A stretch of 64,000 nt of DNA from Paenibacillus silagei (GCF_017874735.1 NZ_JAGGLV010000012.1:1-64000), one strand, 5' to 3'; positions 1-9,012 are shown, counted from the first letter of the stretch. Notes: generated by a model not told the origin, from the letters alone. Numbers and translations: made by a program.

Positions 1-60
1 CTCCAGCCTCATTTAGAATGGATGCGACGGATGCCACCCACTTATTTTCATTCCTGGGGG

Positions 61-92
61 TGACAAGGCCTCTGTCTTGTCATGCCTGTTTT
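61..92 (+). terminator. Possible rho-independent terminator
   Basis: A perfect 7-bp inverted repeat (TGACAAG / CTTGTCA, 61-82) is followed by a T-rich run on the plus strand. It could end a transcript entering from the left of the window. Confidence 0.4.
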
Positions 93-112
93 TCGTATAC
101 ACTCCAGACTCC
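88..112. repeat. Dispersed repeat core, copy A
   Basis: This 25-bp stretch matches 17426-17450 at 23 of 25 positions. Its core (GTTTTTCGTATACA) also resembles the hairpin part of the tandem repeats at 50861-51217. It lies in non-coding DNA. Confidence 0.55.
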
Positions 113-159
113 ACGTATACTCGCCGGGCCTCCACACCCTTTTCAGGTCCCGGACAAAA

Positions 160-192
160 TAAAAAGACGGCGGGTAAACACCCTCTCCGTCT
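160..192 (-). terminator. Rho-independent terminator of the relP-dinB operon
   Basis: Read on the minus strand, AGACGG and GGGT pair with ACCC and CCGTCT, followed by TTTTTATTTT. It sits just after the stop of the DinB-family gene and ends the minus-strand operon. Confidence 0.8.
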
Positions 193-217
193 GTTCATGG
201 TAAACCAAAGTTGTCCT

Positions 218-769
218 TTACCAGCCGCTTCGCTGGATCAAAGCTGTAATCTGCGCGATATGATGGCGGCTGTGCCAGATGTACCTCTCCACTGCGGTAT
301 CTAGTGTCATCTCACCGAGACCACCGCTTACAAAGGTCCGGTTATAGTCCTCAGGCTGCAAGGATTCCAGTAAGTTCGCGAATCTGCGGTTAAGCAGTCC
401 GATGAGCTGGAGTGAGGATTCCACCGGTTCGTTGGAAGAATCGCTCAGCTCCGCCCACAGATCCTGTCTGTAGCTTGGAACCTGCGGTGCTTCCTCCGTC
501 AGACCCCGCTTGAAGCGGAGGTATGCATACATGCCCGTATCGGCGAGATGATGCACGACCTGAACCACAGTCCAGCCGCCCGGCCGGTAAGGGGTATGCT
601 GCTGTTCCGCCGTTAGCGGTTCTACTGCTGCCCGTAGCTCCTCTGCCAACTGCCTAAAGACCGCAACCGATGCTGCCCGCACTTCTGCTGTCCGGTTCCC
701 CTTAGCGGCGAATCTTCCAAGCGGGTATTTTAACAACTCCAGCTCCTGCTCTTCCACATTGTCGTTCAT
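218..769 (-). CDS. DinB/YfiT-like putative metal-dependent enzyme
   Basis: A protein of 183 residues with a four-helix DinB/YfiT-type fold. The conserved histidines that would bind a metal are visible in an HHLADTG motif in the first half and an HSRHH motif near the C-terminus. Relatives include bacillithiol S-transferases and uncharacterised hydrolases; the substrate cannot be told from sequence. The start at 769 (ATG) lies 11 nt after AAAGGAG; the GTG at 778 is only 2 nt from that site. It follows the HAD gene by about 20 nt and is the last gene of the relP operon. Confidence 0.8.
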   Translation of the reverse strand: MNDNVEEQELELLKYPLGRFAAKGNRTAEVRAASVAVFRQLAEELRAAVEPLTAEQQHTPYRPGGWTVVQVVHHLADTGMYAYLRFKRGLTEEAPQVPSYRQDLWAELSDSSNEPVESSLQLIGLLNRRFANLLESLQPEDYNRTFVSGGLGEMTLDTAVERYIWHSRHHIAQITALIQRSGW

Positions 770-788
770 TTCGCTCACAGCTCCTTTG

Positions 789-1496
789 TTATTGTTGTTT
801 GGATATCATACCATTTTCGGGTGACAACAGCGCATAGGCCTCTTCCAGTGTTCCCGCCGTAACATCCGGCTTCACTTCCAGCTCCCAGGGCTGTCCGTTC
901 CGGTTGAGCCAGCAGGACTTGATTCCGGCTCTGGCTGCTCCAAGAATATCTGACGCAGAATCTCCAATATGGATAATTTGCTCCGGCTCCACATCATAAT
1001 GGATTATCACCTCAGTAAACATACGGTTATGCGTGTCATTCTTATACGACTGATACGTCTGCGAAGTGAACAGTGAGATTGGATAATTCCAGTAGAACTC
1101 AGGAAGCATAAGATCATCCGTATCACTTACAATACATACCTGATAATCCCGGCATATGCGCTGTAAGAACGCCTCGGTGTCAGCGTACATTTCAGACAGC
1201 CGGTGCTGGGCAACGAGGTTATCCACTGCCTGCCCGCAATCGTAATCCAAGCCGGACTCCTGGAATACGCTCTGAAACCCTCTGTAATAAATCTCTCTGC
1301 TGCTGATAAAAGTACCCGCCTCCCGGGCTTCGCAGGCTGCGGCATAATAACGGCTCAGCAATTGCTTGCCGAGCTGCAGTGCCCTTGCTTCACTGAACTT
1401 CTGCTGGAGAATCGGCCTCCAGACCTCTGCCCGCCTGCTCTCAATATTCACCAAGGTCTGGAACATATCCAGGCTAATCACTTTGAATGACTGCAT
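789..1496 (-). CDS. HAD-superfamily hydrolase
   Basis: A 235-residue phosphatase-like protein. HAD motif I is the DMFQT near residue 10, where the first Asp would be the nucleophile. Motif II is the SDTDD region, and motif IV is HIGDSASD followed by GAARAGI. The helical cap between motifs I and II is typical of small-molecule phosphatases or haloacid dehalogenases; the substrate is unknown. ATG 1496 sits 8 nt after AAGGAG. It lies 12 nt downstream of the short ORF ending at 1509, so it is probably translated as part of the relP operon. Confidence 0.85.
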   Translation of the reverse strand: MQSFKVISLDMFQTLVNIESRRAEVWRPILQQKFSEARALQLGKQLLSRYYAAACEAREAGTFISSREIYYRGFQSVFQESGLDYDCGQAVDNLVAQHRLSEMYADTEAFLQRICRDYQVCIVSDTDDLMLPEFYWNYPISLFTSQTYQSYKNDTHNRMFTEVIIHYDVEPEQIIHIGDSASDILGAARAGIKSCWLNRNGQPWELEVKPDVTAGTLEEAYALLSPENGMISKQQ

Positions 1497-1508
1497 GGGC
1501 CCGTCTCC

Positions 1509-1670
1509 TTATCTGATCAGCAATTGAATCTTGCCGTCACGAACAATACCGGTGAATTCCAGTAGACTGTCACTCGCCATAGCCGCCCTTCCCCCCAGCC
1601 GAAGCTGTATTTGGGGAAGGGCCACTTGGCCAGCTCCTGTATGTACATGTCTTTCTTGTGAAACCATCAT
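1509..1670 (-). CDS. Small protein in the relP operon (53 aa)
   Basis: A 53-residue reading frame starting directly after the relP stop codon (TAG, then ATG ATG) and ending 12 nt before the HAD gene start. The AAGGAA inside the end of relP can serve as its ribosome binding site. The C-terminal half reads like a folded segment (LLEFTGIVRDGKIQLLIR). No family is recognised. The tight fit between two genes of one operon is the main argument that it is real; it may otherwise be a chance ORF. Confidence 0.5.
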   Translation of the reverse strand: MMVSQERHVHTGAGQVALPQIQLRLGGRAAMASDSLLEFTGIVRDGKIQLLIR

Positions 1671-2411
1671 CTATTCCTTCAACAGCTTAACAAAGTTATC
1701 CGGCAGACTGAACTGTTGATTGTTAAGAATCATATCCCGCAACTCGGAGAATGGATCTTCGTCCTCCTGCGAATCCTTGATTTCCTTAATTTCACGGTGC
1801 AGCCGCTCCATCTGCAGATCGAGCTCGTACGCCTTGTCAGCCGCATTCTTAAGTTCACGGGTCAGATGCTCGGGAACCGCCTGGCTATATTTATAGAAGA
1901 TTTTATGCTCCAGACTGGCCCAGAAATCCATAGCAATCGTGCGGATCTGTACCTCAACACAGACATGCTCCTGACAGTCCGACATGAATACAGGAACCTC
2001 GATAAGCAGATGCAGACTCTGATAACCGTTGGGCTTCGGGTTTTTAATGTAATCCTTAACCTCAAGCACCTTGAGATCGTCCTGCTTCTGCAGCATAGCG
2101 CTAACCTGATAAATATCCGAAATAAATGAACAGGTGATCCGCAGTCCGGCGATATCCTTAATACTGGATCTGATCTGCGGGAGGGACAGTTCACTGTTCT
2201 TGCGCAGCATTTTCTTCATAATGCTCTCCGGGGATTTGATCCGGGACTTGGTATGCTCAATCGGGCTATAGTCGTGAAGCAGCTGGAATTCCTCTTTGAG
2301 GATATCAATCTTGGTCTCCATCTCGGCAAGTGCGAACTTGTAAATCATCATAAAGCGGGTAAGCTCATATTTGAGCTGCTTGAATTTCTCTAACTGGTTG
2401 TCGGTATGCAT
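1671..2411 (-). CDS. relP: Small alarmone synthetase (YwaC/RelP type)
   Basis: Transfers pyrophosphate from ATP to GDP or GTP to make (p)ppGpp in the cytosol. The 246-residue protein is a single synthetase domain without hydrolase or TGS domains. Family motifs are visible: HTKSRIKSPESI, DIAGLRITCSF, NPKPNGYQSLH and QIRTIAMDFWASLEHK. These match the B. subtilis YwaC type better than YjbM. ATG 2411 is preceded at 8 nt by AAAGGAG; the longer frame from 2471 begins close to the predicted transcription start, so it is unlikely. The C-terminal acidic tail is longer than I expect for YwaC. Such enzymes are usually induced by envelope stress. Confidence 0.88.
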   Translation of the reverse strand: MHTDNQLEKFKQLKYELTRFMMIYKFALAEMETKIDILKEEFQLLHDYSPIEHTKSRIKSPESIMKKMLRKNSELSLPQIRSSIKDIAGLRITCSFISDIYQVSAMLQKQDDLKVLEVKDYIKNPKPNGYQSLHLLIEVPVFMSDCQEHVCVEVQIRTIAMDFWASLEHKIFYKYSQAVPEHLTRELKNAADKAYELDLQMERLHREIKEIKDSQEDEDPFSELRDMILNNQQFSLPDNFVKLLKE

Positions 2412-2480
2412 CTTCATTTCTCCTTTATGCTGCTGTACAGAATGACTATAATCTCCATACAACTCTTCCATCTCTCATTA

Positions 2481-2509
2481 ATCATAGCCAATCTATGACG
2501 TGAACACAA
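2481..2509 (-). promoter_or_regulatory. SigA-type promoter of relP
   Basis: On the minus strand, TTGTGT (2509-2504) is separated by 17 bp from TATGAT (2486-2481). Transcription would start near 2474, about 60 nt before the relP ATG. Confidence 0.5.
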
Positions 2510-2567
2510 ACCTTCCTCCGGTCACCGGGACCCTCAGGTCTGTCCTCCTTTCTTCTCTCAGCCTACG

Positions 2568-2602
2568 AAAAAAAGCCAAACCGTCCAAAAGGACAGTCTG
2601 GC
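2568..2602 (-). terminator. Rho-independent terminator after the HD-GYP gene
   Basis: On the minus strand, GGCCAGACTGTCC pairs imperfectly with GGACGGTTTGGC, followed by a run of seven Ts. It lies about 50 nt after the HD-GYP stop. Confidence 0.75.
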
Positions 2603-2650
2603 CGTTCTTTAGAAGCGGGCGCTGTTGACAGCGCCTCTTCATCTGGTTAT

Positions 2651-3685
2651 TCAGTTCACCACTTCATCGATGGACAGGCTGCGTTCACGCGACAAATCCC
2701 GGAAGCCCTCGCCTACTTTTACCAGCGGCTTAAAGAGGTCCAGCGGGTTGTTCATGACGATCATGCCCACTTCTCCGTTGCTGAGCTGCACATTCTTGCC
2801 CACGAAGCTCGGCAGTAAATGCCCGGTCAATGCCTGCACCACCGTCTCATTCAGCTTGCCGAAGCCCATCTCATGCACCTTGCGCAGCACCGTAACCAGC
2901 CCCTGCTTGGGACGGTTTGCAGTAGAAGTGGTGAGCGACATATAGATGTTGGCTACCGAAACAATCTGGGCGTACGGATGAATCTCTTTTTTGAGCAGCT
3001 GATTCGGATAGCCTGAGCCATCCTCGTACTCATGATGCTGTAGAGCTACTAGCGCGGTAACCTCGTCCATCTGGGAGCCGCGGATCAGATCATAGCCATA
3101 GAAGGTGTGGCGTGCCAGCTCATCCTTCTCGGAATCCGTCAGCAGACCCTGCTTGTTCAGGATTGACAGGGGCACCTGGCTTTTGCCGATATCATGCAGA
3201 TAGCCCGCGCGGCTGATCTGGTAACGCTCCTCCTTGGAGTAACCCATCCACGCAGCAATGTAATAGGATAATAAGCCCACCTGTAATGAGTGGTGATATG
3301 TATCGATGTCATCCCGGTCCAGCAGGAGCAGCAGGGAGACAACATCCTTTTGCCCTTCCAGCGTCTCCAGCAGCGGCTTCAGCGTATCATCGACTGCCGA
3401 CTGCGAGAAGCTGCCCTTCGTCAAGGCTTCCAGAAAAATCGCTTCATAATTCAAAATAGCGAGATCAAAATCATCGTGCAGCCCGTGGCTGGGCTCCAGT
3501 TCAGCGTCCATATTCAGCCCGCTGCGCGGCTCGATATCGACATAATCAATTTTGTGCCGGATCAGGATACTAATCTCTTCCCGTTCCACACGAGTCCCCT
3601 TGGGGAGAACGTGCAGCCCTACACCATTGAAAGTGTCTGCCATGAGACAATCACCGTGCTTCAGATCCGTGACATGTACTTTCAA
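2651..3685 (-). CDS. HD-GYP domain protein (probable c-di-GMP phosphodiesterase)
   Basis: A 344-residue soluble protein. An N-terminal region of about 120 residues is followed by an HD-GYP domain: HHS near residue 135, HDIGK near 165, H at the ARHTFYGYD segment, and HHEYEDGSGYP near 220. The GYP signature is GSGYP with the catalytic HD intact, so cleavage of cyclic-di-GMP is the likely reaction. There is no sensor or membrane segment. The start is TTG 3685, 7 nt after AAGGGGTG. It has its own terminator and no obvious operon partner. Confidence 0.85.
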   Translation of the reverse strand: MKVHVTDLKHGDCLMADTFNGVGLHVLPKGTRVEREEISILIRHKIDYVDIEPRSGLNMDAELEPSHGLHDDFDLAILNYEAIFLEALTKGSFSQSAVDDTLKPLLETLEGQKDVVSLLLLLDRDDIDTYHHSLQVGLLSYYIAAWMGYSKEERYQISRAGYLHDIGKSQVPLSILNKQGLLTDSEKDELARHTFYGYDLIRGSQMDEVTALVALQHHEYEDGSGYPNQLLKKEIHPYAQIVSVANIYMSLTTSTANRPKQGLVTVLRKVHEMGFGKLNETVVQALTGHLLPSFVGKNVQLSNGEVGMIVMNNPLDLFKPLVKVGEGFRDLSRERSLSIDEVVN

Positions 3686-3839
3686 GTACCAGCACCCCTT
3701 TTGTATGATAGAAATATTCCGTTATGCTCCACTTGATCATAGTCAACAGACGGTAAAGTAACAATCCGGTGAAAGTCACAAACTCTAAGCAATCTAGTTC
3801 TATAGAATCCCTGTCTTTAGACGCCTTTCCATATTCTGT

Positions 3840-4298
3840 TCAGAGCCATCTGACAAATCTCTTGTATTTTATCCTAATTTCGTTCTCTTCTGCCCAGTAC
3901 ATTAGTCTCTTCCTTACCGCTACAGTGTCTTCTGTGAACCTGAAGCAGAGATTAACCGGGGCAATCCATTTGCCTGCAGGCAATATTCCTACTATCGGAC
4001 CATCTATGTAAATGGCCTTAATCCCTTGCGCGGAGATGCGCTTTTTGCGAATAATAAGCGAATCTGTCCCCCACTGAAGCTGACCTTCCTTACGCAACGC
4101 GTTGATGAGAATGAAAAGGCAGGCCGCAATGCTAAGTCCAATCCAAACCAGTCTGATGTAGTATAAATAGAAATGCCTATCCGGGTCGAGGTTAGGGGGC
4201 AGTGCCAGAATAATTATGGGAATCAGCACACCTATTAAGACTCTAACAGGGTTAGGCGCTTTGATTCGGTCGGTTATGGCTAGGGAATCTCCGGTCAA
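3840..4298 (-). CDS. Small membrane protein, PH-like
   Basis: About 152 residues with two hydrophobic segments near residues 20-38 and 48-67, followed by a basic, beta-rich cytoplasmic tail of the kind seen in bacterial PH-domain membrane proteins. Function unknown. TTG 4298 is chosen because GGAGG lies 9 nt upstream; the in-frame TTG at 4307 directly abuts the GGAGG and could not be used. Confidence 0.6.
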   Translation of the reverse strand: MTGDSLAITDRIKAPNPVRVLIGVLIPIIILALPPNLDPDRHFYLYYIRLVWIGLSIAACLFILINALRKEGQLQWGTDSLIIRKKRISAQGIKAIYIDGPIVGILPAGKWIAPVNLCFRFTEDTVAVRKRLMYWAEENEIRIKYKRFVRWL

Positions 4299-4379
4299 CG
4301 TATTCAACCTCCATCCGGCTAATTTGTAGTATAATCGCTAATGCAGTCCAACACTTTGTCCAAGGAGGATCATTCCATT

Positions 4380-4679
4380 ATGTATGAGCATCTCGTCGTC
4401 TTCCGCTTCAATGAGCAATTCGATAAAGGCCAGGAGCAAGCCCTGTTACAAGCACTGCTGGCGCTGAAAAAGCAAATCCCCGGCATCATTGACCTTACAG
4501 CAGGCGTTAATGTAACCGAGGAGCAGGAGAATGTCCACGGCTATACGCTGGGGCTCCGCGTGACCTTTGAGAATCAGGAAGCCCTGCGTGCATACGGGCC
4601 GCATCCGGCCCATCAGAAGTTCGTGTCCATGCTGGACGGAATTCTGGAGAATGTTGTGGTGGTCGACTACCCGATTTAG
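4380..4679 (+). CDS. Dabb-family (stress-responsive A/B barrel) protein
   Basis: A 99-residue protein with the Dabb pattern: an N-terminal EHLVVFRF strand, the central ALKKQIPGI helix, and a C-terminal HPAHQKF motif. The family forms dimeric alpha/beta barrels of mostly unknown function. ATG 4380 has AAGGAGG 11 nt upstream. Its stop codon overlaps the stop of the convergent signal peptidase gene. Confidence 0.85.
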   Translation: MYEHLVVFRFNEQFDKGQEQALLQALLALKKQIPGIIDLTAGVNVTEEQENVHGYTLGLRVTFENQEALRAYGPHPAHQKFVSMLDGILENVVVVDYPI

Positions 4680-5173
4680 AACAACTGGTTCACATCGAAC
4701 AGTACTTTTCCGATCAGCGCATCCTTGTCTACGAACGGAGTCTCCCATAAGTGAGCATCATAGCTGACGTTACGGTTGTCGCCCAAGAAAAAATACTGGT
4801 CTGCGGGAACGGTGACCGGCCCGAAGGTATAGGTCATCCTTTCCTGCAGGTATGGCTCATCGACAGCCTCATGGTTACGATACAGGGTGCCTTCCTTGAT
4901 CTCAATCACATCGCCCGGCAGTCCGATCAGCCGTTTTACATATCTTTTATGCGCATCTTCAGCGACCGGCGGATGGAACACCACGATATCACCATGCTTC
5001 AGCGAGGTATTCCAGAGCATTTTGTCTACCACAAGCCGGTCGTTAATCGCTATCGTCGGAATCATCGAGCCGGTAGGTACACGCATTGCTTCTGCTACGT
5101 AGGTACGGATAAATAGGGATAGAATAATGCCAATGGCAATACTCGGCACCCACTGCTTCAAGAATTTTTTCAA
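4676..5173 (-). CDS. Signal peptidase I
   Basis: Removes signal peptides from secreted proteins at the outer face of the membrane. The 165-residue protein has one N-terminal membrane anchor (about residues 8-25). The catalytic Ser lies in the PTGSMIPT motif (about 36) and the general-base Lys in KRYVKRLIGLPGD (about 80), followed by the GDNRNVSYD box. The size and single anchor fit the Gram-positive SipS type. The start is TTG 5173 after GAGGTGAAGG. A DUF4265 gene lies just upstream on the same strand. Confidence 0.92.
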   Translation of the reverse strand: MKKFLKQWVPSIAIGIILSLFIRTYVAEAMRVPTGSMIPTIAINDRLVVDKMLWNTSLKHGDIVVFHPPVAEDAHKRYVKRLIGLPGDVIEIKEGTLYRNHEAVDEPYLQERMTYTFGPVTVPADQYFFLGDNRNVSYDAHLWETPFVDKDALIGKVLFDVNQLF

Positions 5174-5198
5174 CTTCCTTCACCTCAGATTCGTATAA

Positions 5199-5615
5199 TT
5201 AGCCTTCAAAATGCTCAATAATCTGTGACATTTCCAGCTCCGCGTCTACTAGAGAGTGCTTCGGCAGATAAATCACCAGCAAGCCGCCGAAGATCTGCTC
5301 CCATCTGCCCCCATGCTCTGTAACCCGCTCCGTGAAGCTGCGGATCTCGCCGGAAGCCGCCGCCTCTTTGCTGAGCAGCCAGGCATACCGGACAAGTCCG
5401 GACTTCTCCACCGTCTCAACGTAATAAGCGATCCCCTCACGCTCACTCACTCGGATAATATCGCCAAGCGCAATCCCCGGGTTAAAAATCGGCGTCTCCT
5501 CAATCCGGTAGATATCCTTGTCGACCCGGTTCACATCCAGCACCTCAATCTCCCGGCCTTGCTCATCAAAGCATATATGTAATCCAACCGTTCCCGGCAA
5601 AAGCCTCCACCTCAA
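5199..5615 (-). CDS. DUF4265-like protein
   Basis: A 138-residue soluble protein resembling DUF4265: a YRIEETPIFNPGIALGDIIRV strand-turn segment near residues 36-56 and a V-E-K-S-G segment near 70. The function of this family is unknown. The only in-frame start with the full N-terminus is TTG 5615, which lacks a convincing ribosome binding site. A GAGGTGGAGG lies just inside the frame, so the true start may be further in. It sits 18 nt after the SDR gene and before signal peptidase. Confidence 0.6.
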   Translation of the reverse strand: MRWRLLPGTVGLHICFDEQGREIEVLDVNRVDKDIYRIEETPIFNPGIALGDIIRVSEREGIAYYVETVEKSGLVRYAWLLSKEAAASGEIRSFTERVTEHGGRWEQIFGGLLVIYLPKHSLVDAELEMSQIIEHFEG

Positions 5616-5633
5616 TTCTGTTCTGTCATGCTA

Positions 5634-6506
5634 TCATTTCATCGCCCGAAGTGACCTCGAAATGATGCCCTCGAGCACCTTCCAGGGAAGCAGGGCCTTG
5701 CCGATCATCAGCACCCGCGAGCCCCGGCCTACAGGATAGCGTAGCTTCGGCGCACGTAAGGCAGTGATCCTTCCAATCAGATCAGCCACCTCCTGCGGAT
5801 CGGGAGCCGTCTCGGACGCCCGCCGGGAGTACCGCAGCACCTCTTCAAGCCTGGTGTGATACGGGGAGCCTTCACTTCTGTGCATCCCCGTAATCCCTTT
5901 GTCCCAGATGGGGGTGCGGAAGGAGCCCGGTTCAACCAGTACAACGCGGACGCCAAAAGAGAGCATCTCCTGGCGCAGACTCTCGCTGAACCCTTCCACT
6001 GCAAACTTCGAGGCGGCATACGGACCATAGCCCTGGAATCCGCTCAGGCCGCTGACACTGCTCACGTTAATGATCAGGCCGCTGCGCTGGACCCGCATGT
6101 GGGGAAGCACCGCCTTCGTTACGGCAACCAGTCCGAAAAAGTTGGTCTCCAGCTGCCGCCGCCATTCCTCCATGCTGACCTCCTCCACGAATCCGCCTAC
6201 GGCGAAGCCAGCATTGTTCACCAGCACATCCATTCTGCCGGCAAGCTCAAGACTCTCCTGAATAGCAGATGCAATCGAAGCTTCGTCCGTGACATCCAGT
6301 GCCAGCAGATGAATGCGCTCCCGTACCCCCGCCTGTTCAGCCTGCTGAACAAGCTCCTTGCTGCGGCCAAGATCCCGCATGGTGGCAATGACCCGGTACC
6401 CTCTGCGGGCCAGCGTAATTGCGGTCAGCAGGCCGAATCCGCTGGAGGTCCCTGTAATCAGCGCAACCGGATCAACTCCTTGGGGCTGGCTTGAATTAGA
6501 GTTCAT
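5634..6506 (-). CDS. SDR-family NAD(P)-dependent oxidoreductase
   Basis: A 290-residue classical short-chain dehydrogenase. The TGTSSGFG cofactor loop is near residue 18, NNAG near 95, catalytic Ser in the NVSSVSG strand, and YAASK near 163. It reduces a carbonyl or oxidises an alcohol with NAD(P)(H); the substrate is unknown. ATG 6506 follows AAAGGAGGTG by 5 nt. It is the last gene of the FabH-like operon, 47 nt after the GNAT-like gene, and may act on the product of that pathway. Confidence 0.88.
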   Translation of the reverse strand: MNSNSSQPQGVDPVALITGTSSGFGLLTAITLARRGYRVIATMRDLGRSKELVQQAEQAGVRERIHLLALDVTDEASIASAIQESLELAGRMDVLVNNAGFAVGGFVEEVSMEEWRRQLETNFFGLVAVTKAVLPHMRVQRSGLIINVSSVSGLSGFQGYGPYAASKFAVEGFSESLRQEMLSFGVRVVLVEPGSFRTPIWDKGITGMHRSEGSPYHTRLEEVLRYSRRASETAPDPQEVADLIGRITALRAPKLRYPVGRGSRVLMIGKALLPWKVLEGIISRSLRAMK

Positions 6507-6553
6507 TGGGCACCTCCTTTCATTTTTCTCAAGTTAACAGGTTATGAATCCGC

Positions 6554-7699
6554 CTACAGCTTCAGCCTCTGAATAAGCGGCATGCCGATCCGCCGGAGCA
6601 GCAGCTCCAGGAAGGACCAACCGCAGCGGTTGAGCAGTGAGGTGCCCCGGTCATACACCGCCGAATATTCGGTGGCTCCGGCCGCTCCCCGGTTGCGCTT
6701 GAACTGCCCGACGCCCGAGCTTTCGTGCAGTAATAGTTCTCTGCTGCCCGCAAGCCCGATCAGGACGGCGGACAGCATACGGTAGAGTCCTAAAGACTGA
6801 GGCAGACTCGTGTCATAACCGAACAATGGCGCAGTCATCGCGCCCTCCCGCTCATAGAAGCCCAGCACTGCATCCAGCCTTCCCTCCTTGCGCAGACCGT
6901 AGATTTGCAAGGTGCGCCGCTCCAGCGCCAGGGCAATATAGGCTTCGGTGAACTGCGGATTATAGGTCGAATATTTATCGATATACAGCAGTCTGTACAG
7001 CTCCACGATCCGGGGAATGTCCTCCCGTGTAATCTCCTCCGGGCCCACCTCAGTATAGCCGTGCTTCGCCAGCAGATTCCTGTCGCGTTTGACCAGCCAC
7101 CTGGCCTTCGAGCCGGAGGTATTCGGATGCAGCAGGTAGATCTGACGGCTTGGAACCAGCTTGCAGCCATATCCTTGCAATTTGACAATGTGTTCTCCCG
7201 AAGTATCCCGGCTAAGCGAACGATACATTAAGGTATAACCCGGATAAGTCTGCCGGAGGTAATCCAGTATCGCCGTCAGCTGTTCCGCATTTAAGGCAGG
7301 ATACAGATTGGTGGACAGCAGCCAGTTATTCACCTGAACCACCCGGTTGAACCGTGCTTGTCGCAGCATCCAGCCCATGCCTGAGAGCATTAGCGACAAT
7401 AGGCCCTCTAGAAGCCGGTTATTGAGCAGCGCCAGCTCCTCACGCGCATAGCTGACATAGTGGGTATAGGGTGAGCATACATACGAATTGTCATAGTCTG
7501 CTTCGTTGACGGTAATCGGAACCGGCAGCCCATCGATGGTCAACACCTTAACAGTTGTACTCACATTATCGATAAAAGGTTGCGCTCCCCGCTCCAGCAG
7601 CGGTGTAAGATACTCCCGGGCATACCGCCCGTACTCCGTATCCGGCCAGTCCAACCCGGCAACAGAATCGCGGTCATATTGCGTTACCCGGTCCTTCAC
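6554..7699 (-). CDS. GNAT/FemAB-like acyltransferase-like protein
   Basis: A 381-residue protein with no fully recognised family. The C-terminal half (after about residue 200) resembles a GNAT or FemAB-like fold, including a KRNRGA-x(4)-EYSAVY segment. The N-terminal half is unfamiliar. It could transfer an acyl or aminoacyl group onto the product of the operon. The start is GTG 7699, overlapping the stop of the adenylating-enzyme gene in a GTGA junction, so the two are translationally coupled. Confidence 0.65.
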   Translation of the reverse strand: MKDRVTQYDRDSVAGLDWPDTEYGRYAREYLTPLLERGAQPFIDNVSTTVKVLTIDGLPVPITVNEADYDNSYVCSPYTHYVSYAREELALLNNRLLEGLLSLMLSGMGWMLRQARFNRVVQVNNWLLSTNLYPALNAEQLTAILDYLRQTYPGYTLMYRSLSRDTSGEHIVKLQGYGCKLVPSRQIYLLHPNTSGSKARWLVKRDRNLLAKHGYTEVGPEEITREDIPRIVELYRLLYIDKYSTYNPQFTEAYIALALERRTLQIYGLRKEGRLDAVLGFYEREGAMTAPLFGYDTSLPQSLGLYRMLSAVLIGLAGSRELLLHESSGVGQFKRNRGAAGATEYSAVYDRGTSLLNRCGWSFLELLLRRIGMPLIQRLKL

Positions 7700-9012
7700 G
7701 GCTTCCAGCCCCTCTCCACCCGGCGCAGCTTCACAGTTCCGGGCACGAAGCTGTAGGCGGTAAAAGTCAGCTGCGGCGGGATGCAGGACAGCCTGGCGAA
7801 CAAGCGCGTCAGTTCTGAAGTAATCTGCTGCTCCGTCCCTTGATCAGTGCCGGTTCGTGTACAATAGGAGATTTCCAGCTCAGTGAGGCTGTGCTGAATG
7901 ACCCGGTAATGCTCAATGTCTGCGGAAGCCGCCAGCACAGCCCGGGTAACGAAATCAGGGAATACTGTAACGTGCGTGCCGTCTGCCGTATGGGGCAGAT
8001 ACAGGATATCATCACAGCGTCCTTCGATCCGCTCAATGGCCGTGAACAGTGAACCGCAGGGACACGGCTCTGCCGCTTCGGTCAGAATATCATTCAGCCG
8101 GTAGCGGACGCTGGGCTGCACACTTCTGGAGAAATCGGTCACGATAGGCACGAACCGGCGTGATTTTTCATCCAGTATTTCTTTTTCGATATGTACAATA
8201 TCTTCGTTGAGATGCAATGTTCCGTAACGACAGGTAGCTCCGAGGAAGCCCTCGGTACACTGATAAGCCTGATGCACCTTCTGCCCGAAGGTCTGCTCAA
8301 TCTGCTGCCGGTCGAGCGGGTCAAGCACTTCCGCAACCGCAATGATCCGGCGGGGATGCAGATTCATCTCACCCGATTGCTGTGCCTCAGCCAGCAGACG
8401 CAGCATGGACGGCGGTGCAATCCAGATATCCGGCTGGTACTCCTTCATACGGGTCAAGAGCCGGGGAAGCGGCTCCAGCAGATCGAAATACCGGAACTGC
8501 AGCCTTCCCTGCTTCACAGATTCATACAAATTACTATTTGCCCGCAGAAAAAATGCAATGCTCGCCCGCTTCCACAGTCCACCCGGCAAAAGCTTTGCCA
8601 GCACCGTGCCGGTCCAGGCAGCCTGCTCTTCTTCGCCAACGAGAAAAATCCCCCGGTTGCCGGAGGTTCCCGAGGATAACCCGACGGTGACGCCTTGCAG
8701 CGTAGGCTTGAAGTTCCTGCTGTTCTCCGCTTCATAGGCCTCAGCAAAGGCCTGCTCCTTCGTAATACCCGCAGTGTTAAGCTGATCGAAATTCTCCATC
8801 ATCTCCGGCTTCCCGATCACCGGGAAACTCCGCCATTCCTTGGACGGAATACCTGCCCACAGCTCCCTGTAGAACTTCGAGCGCTGCCTCACCTTCTCTA
8901 CATGAAGCCGGATACGCTTCTCCTGCCACTGCTCGAGTGCTGCCCTGTTCTTCCAGCGTCTGCCCCACTTGGTGAGGATGTAATGGGTGATTACCAGCCT
9001 GAGCCGCTTCAT
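7696..9012 (-). CDS. F390 synthetase-related adenylate-forming enzyme
   Basis: A 438-residue member of the AMP-binding/PaaK-like superfamily, closest in feel to the 'F390 synthetase-related' hypothetical adenylate-forming clade. The phosphate loop (GLSSGTSGNRG) is near residue 108, and a Q-C-T-E-G motif is near 255. A CPCG metal-ligand-like motif is near 315. It would activate a carboxylate as acyl-AMP; the acceptor could be CoA or another nucleophile. ATG 9012 overlaps the previous stop (ATGA). It is a central activity of the seven-gene operon. Confidence 0.8.
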   Translation of the reverse strand: MKRLRLVITHYILTKWGRRWKNRAALEQWQEKRIRLHVEKVRQRSKFYRELWAGIPSKEWRSFPVIGKPEMMENFDQLNTAGITKEQAFAEAYEAENSRNFKPTLQGVTVGLSSGTSGNRGIFLVGEEEQAAWTGTVLAKLLPGGLWKRASIAFFLRANSNLYESVKQGRLQFRYFDLLEPLPRLLTRMKEYQPDIWIAPPSMLRLLAEAQQSGEMNLHPRRIIAVAEVLDPLDRQQIEQTFGQKVHQAYQCTEGFLGATCRYGTLHLNEDIVHIEKEILDEKSRRFVPIVTDFSRSVQPSVRYRLNDILTEAAEPCPCGSLFTAIERIEGRCDDILYLPHTADGTHVTVFPDFVTRAVLAASADIEHYRVIQHSLTELEISYCTRTGTDQGTEQQITSELTRLFARLSCIPPQLTFTAYSFVPGTVKLRRVERGWKP

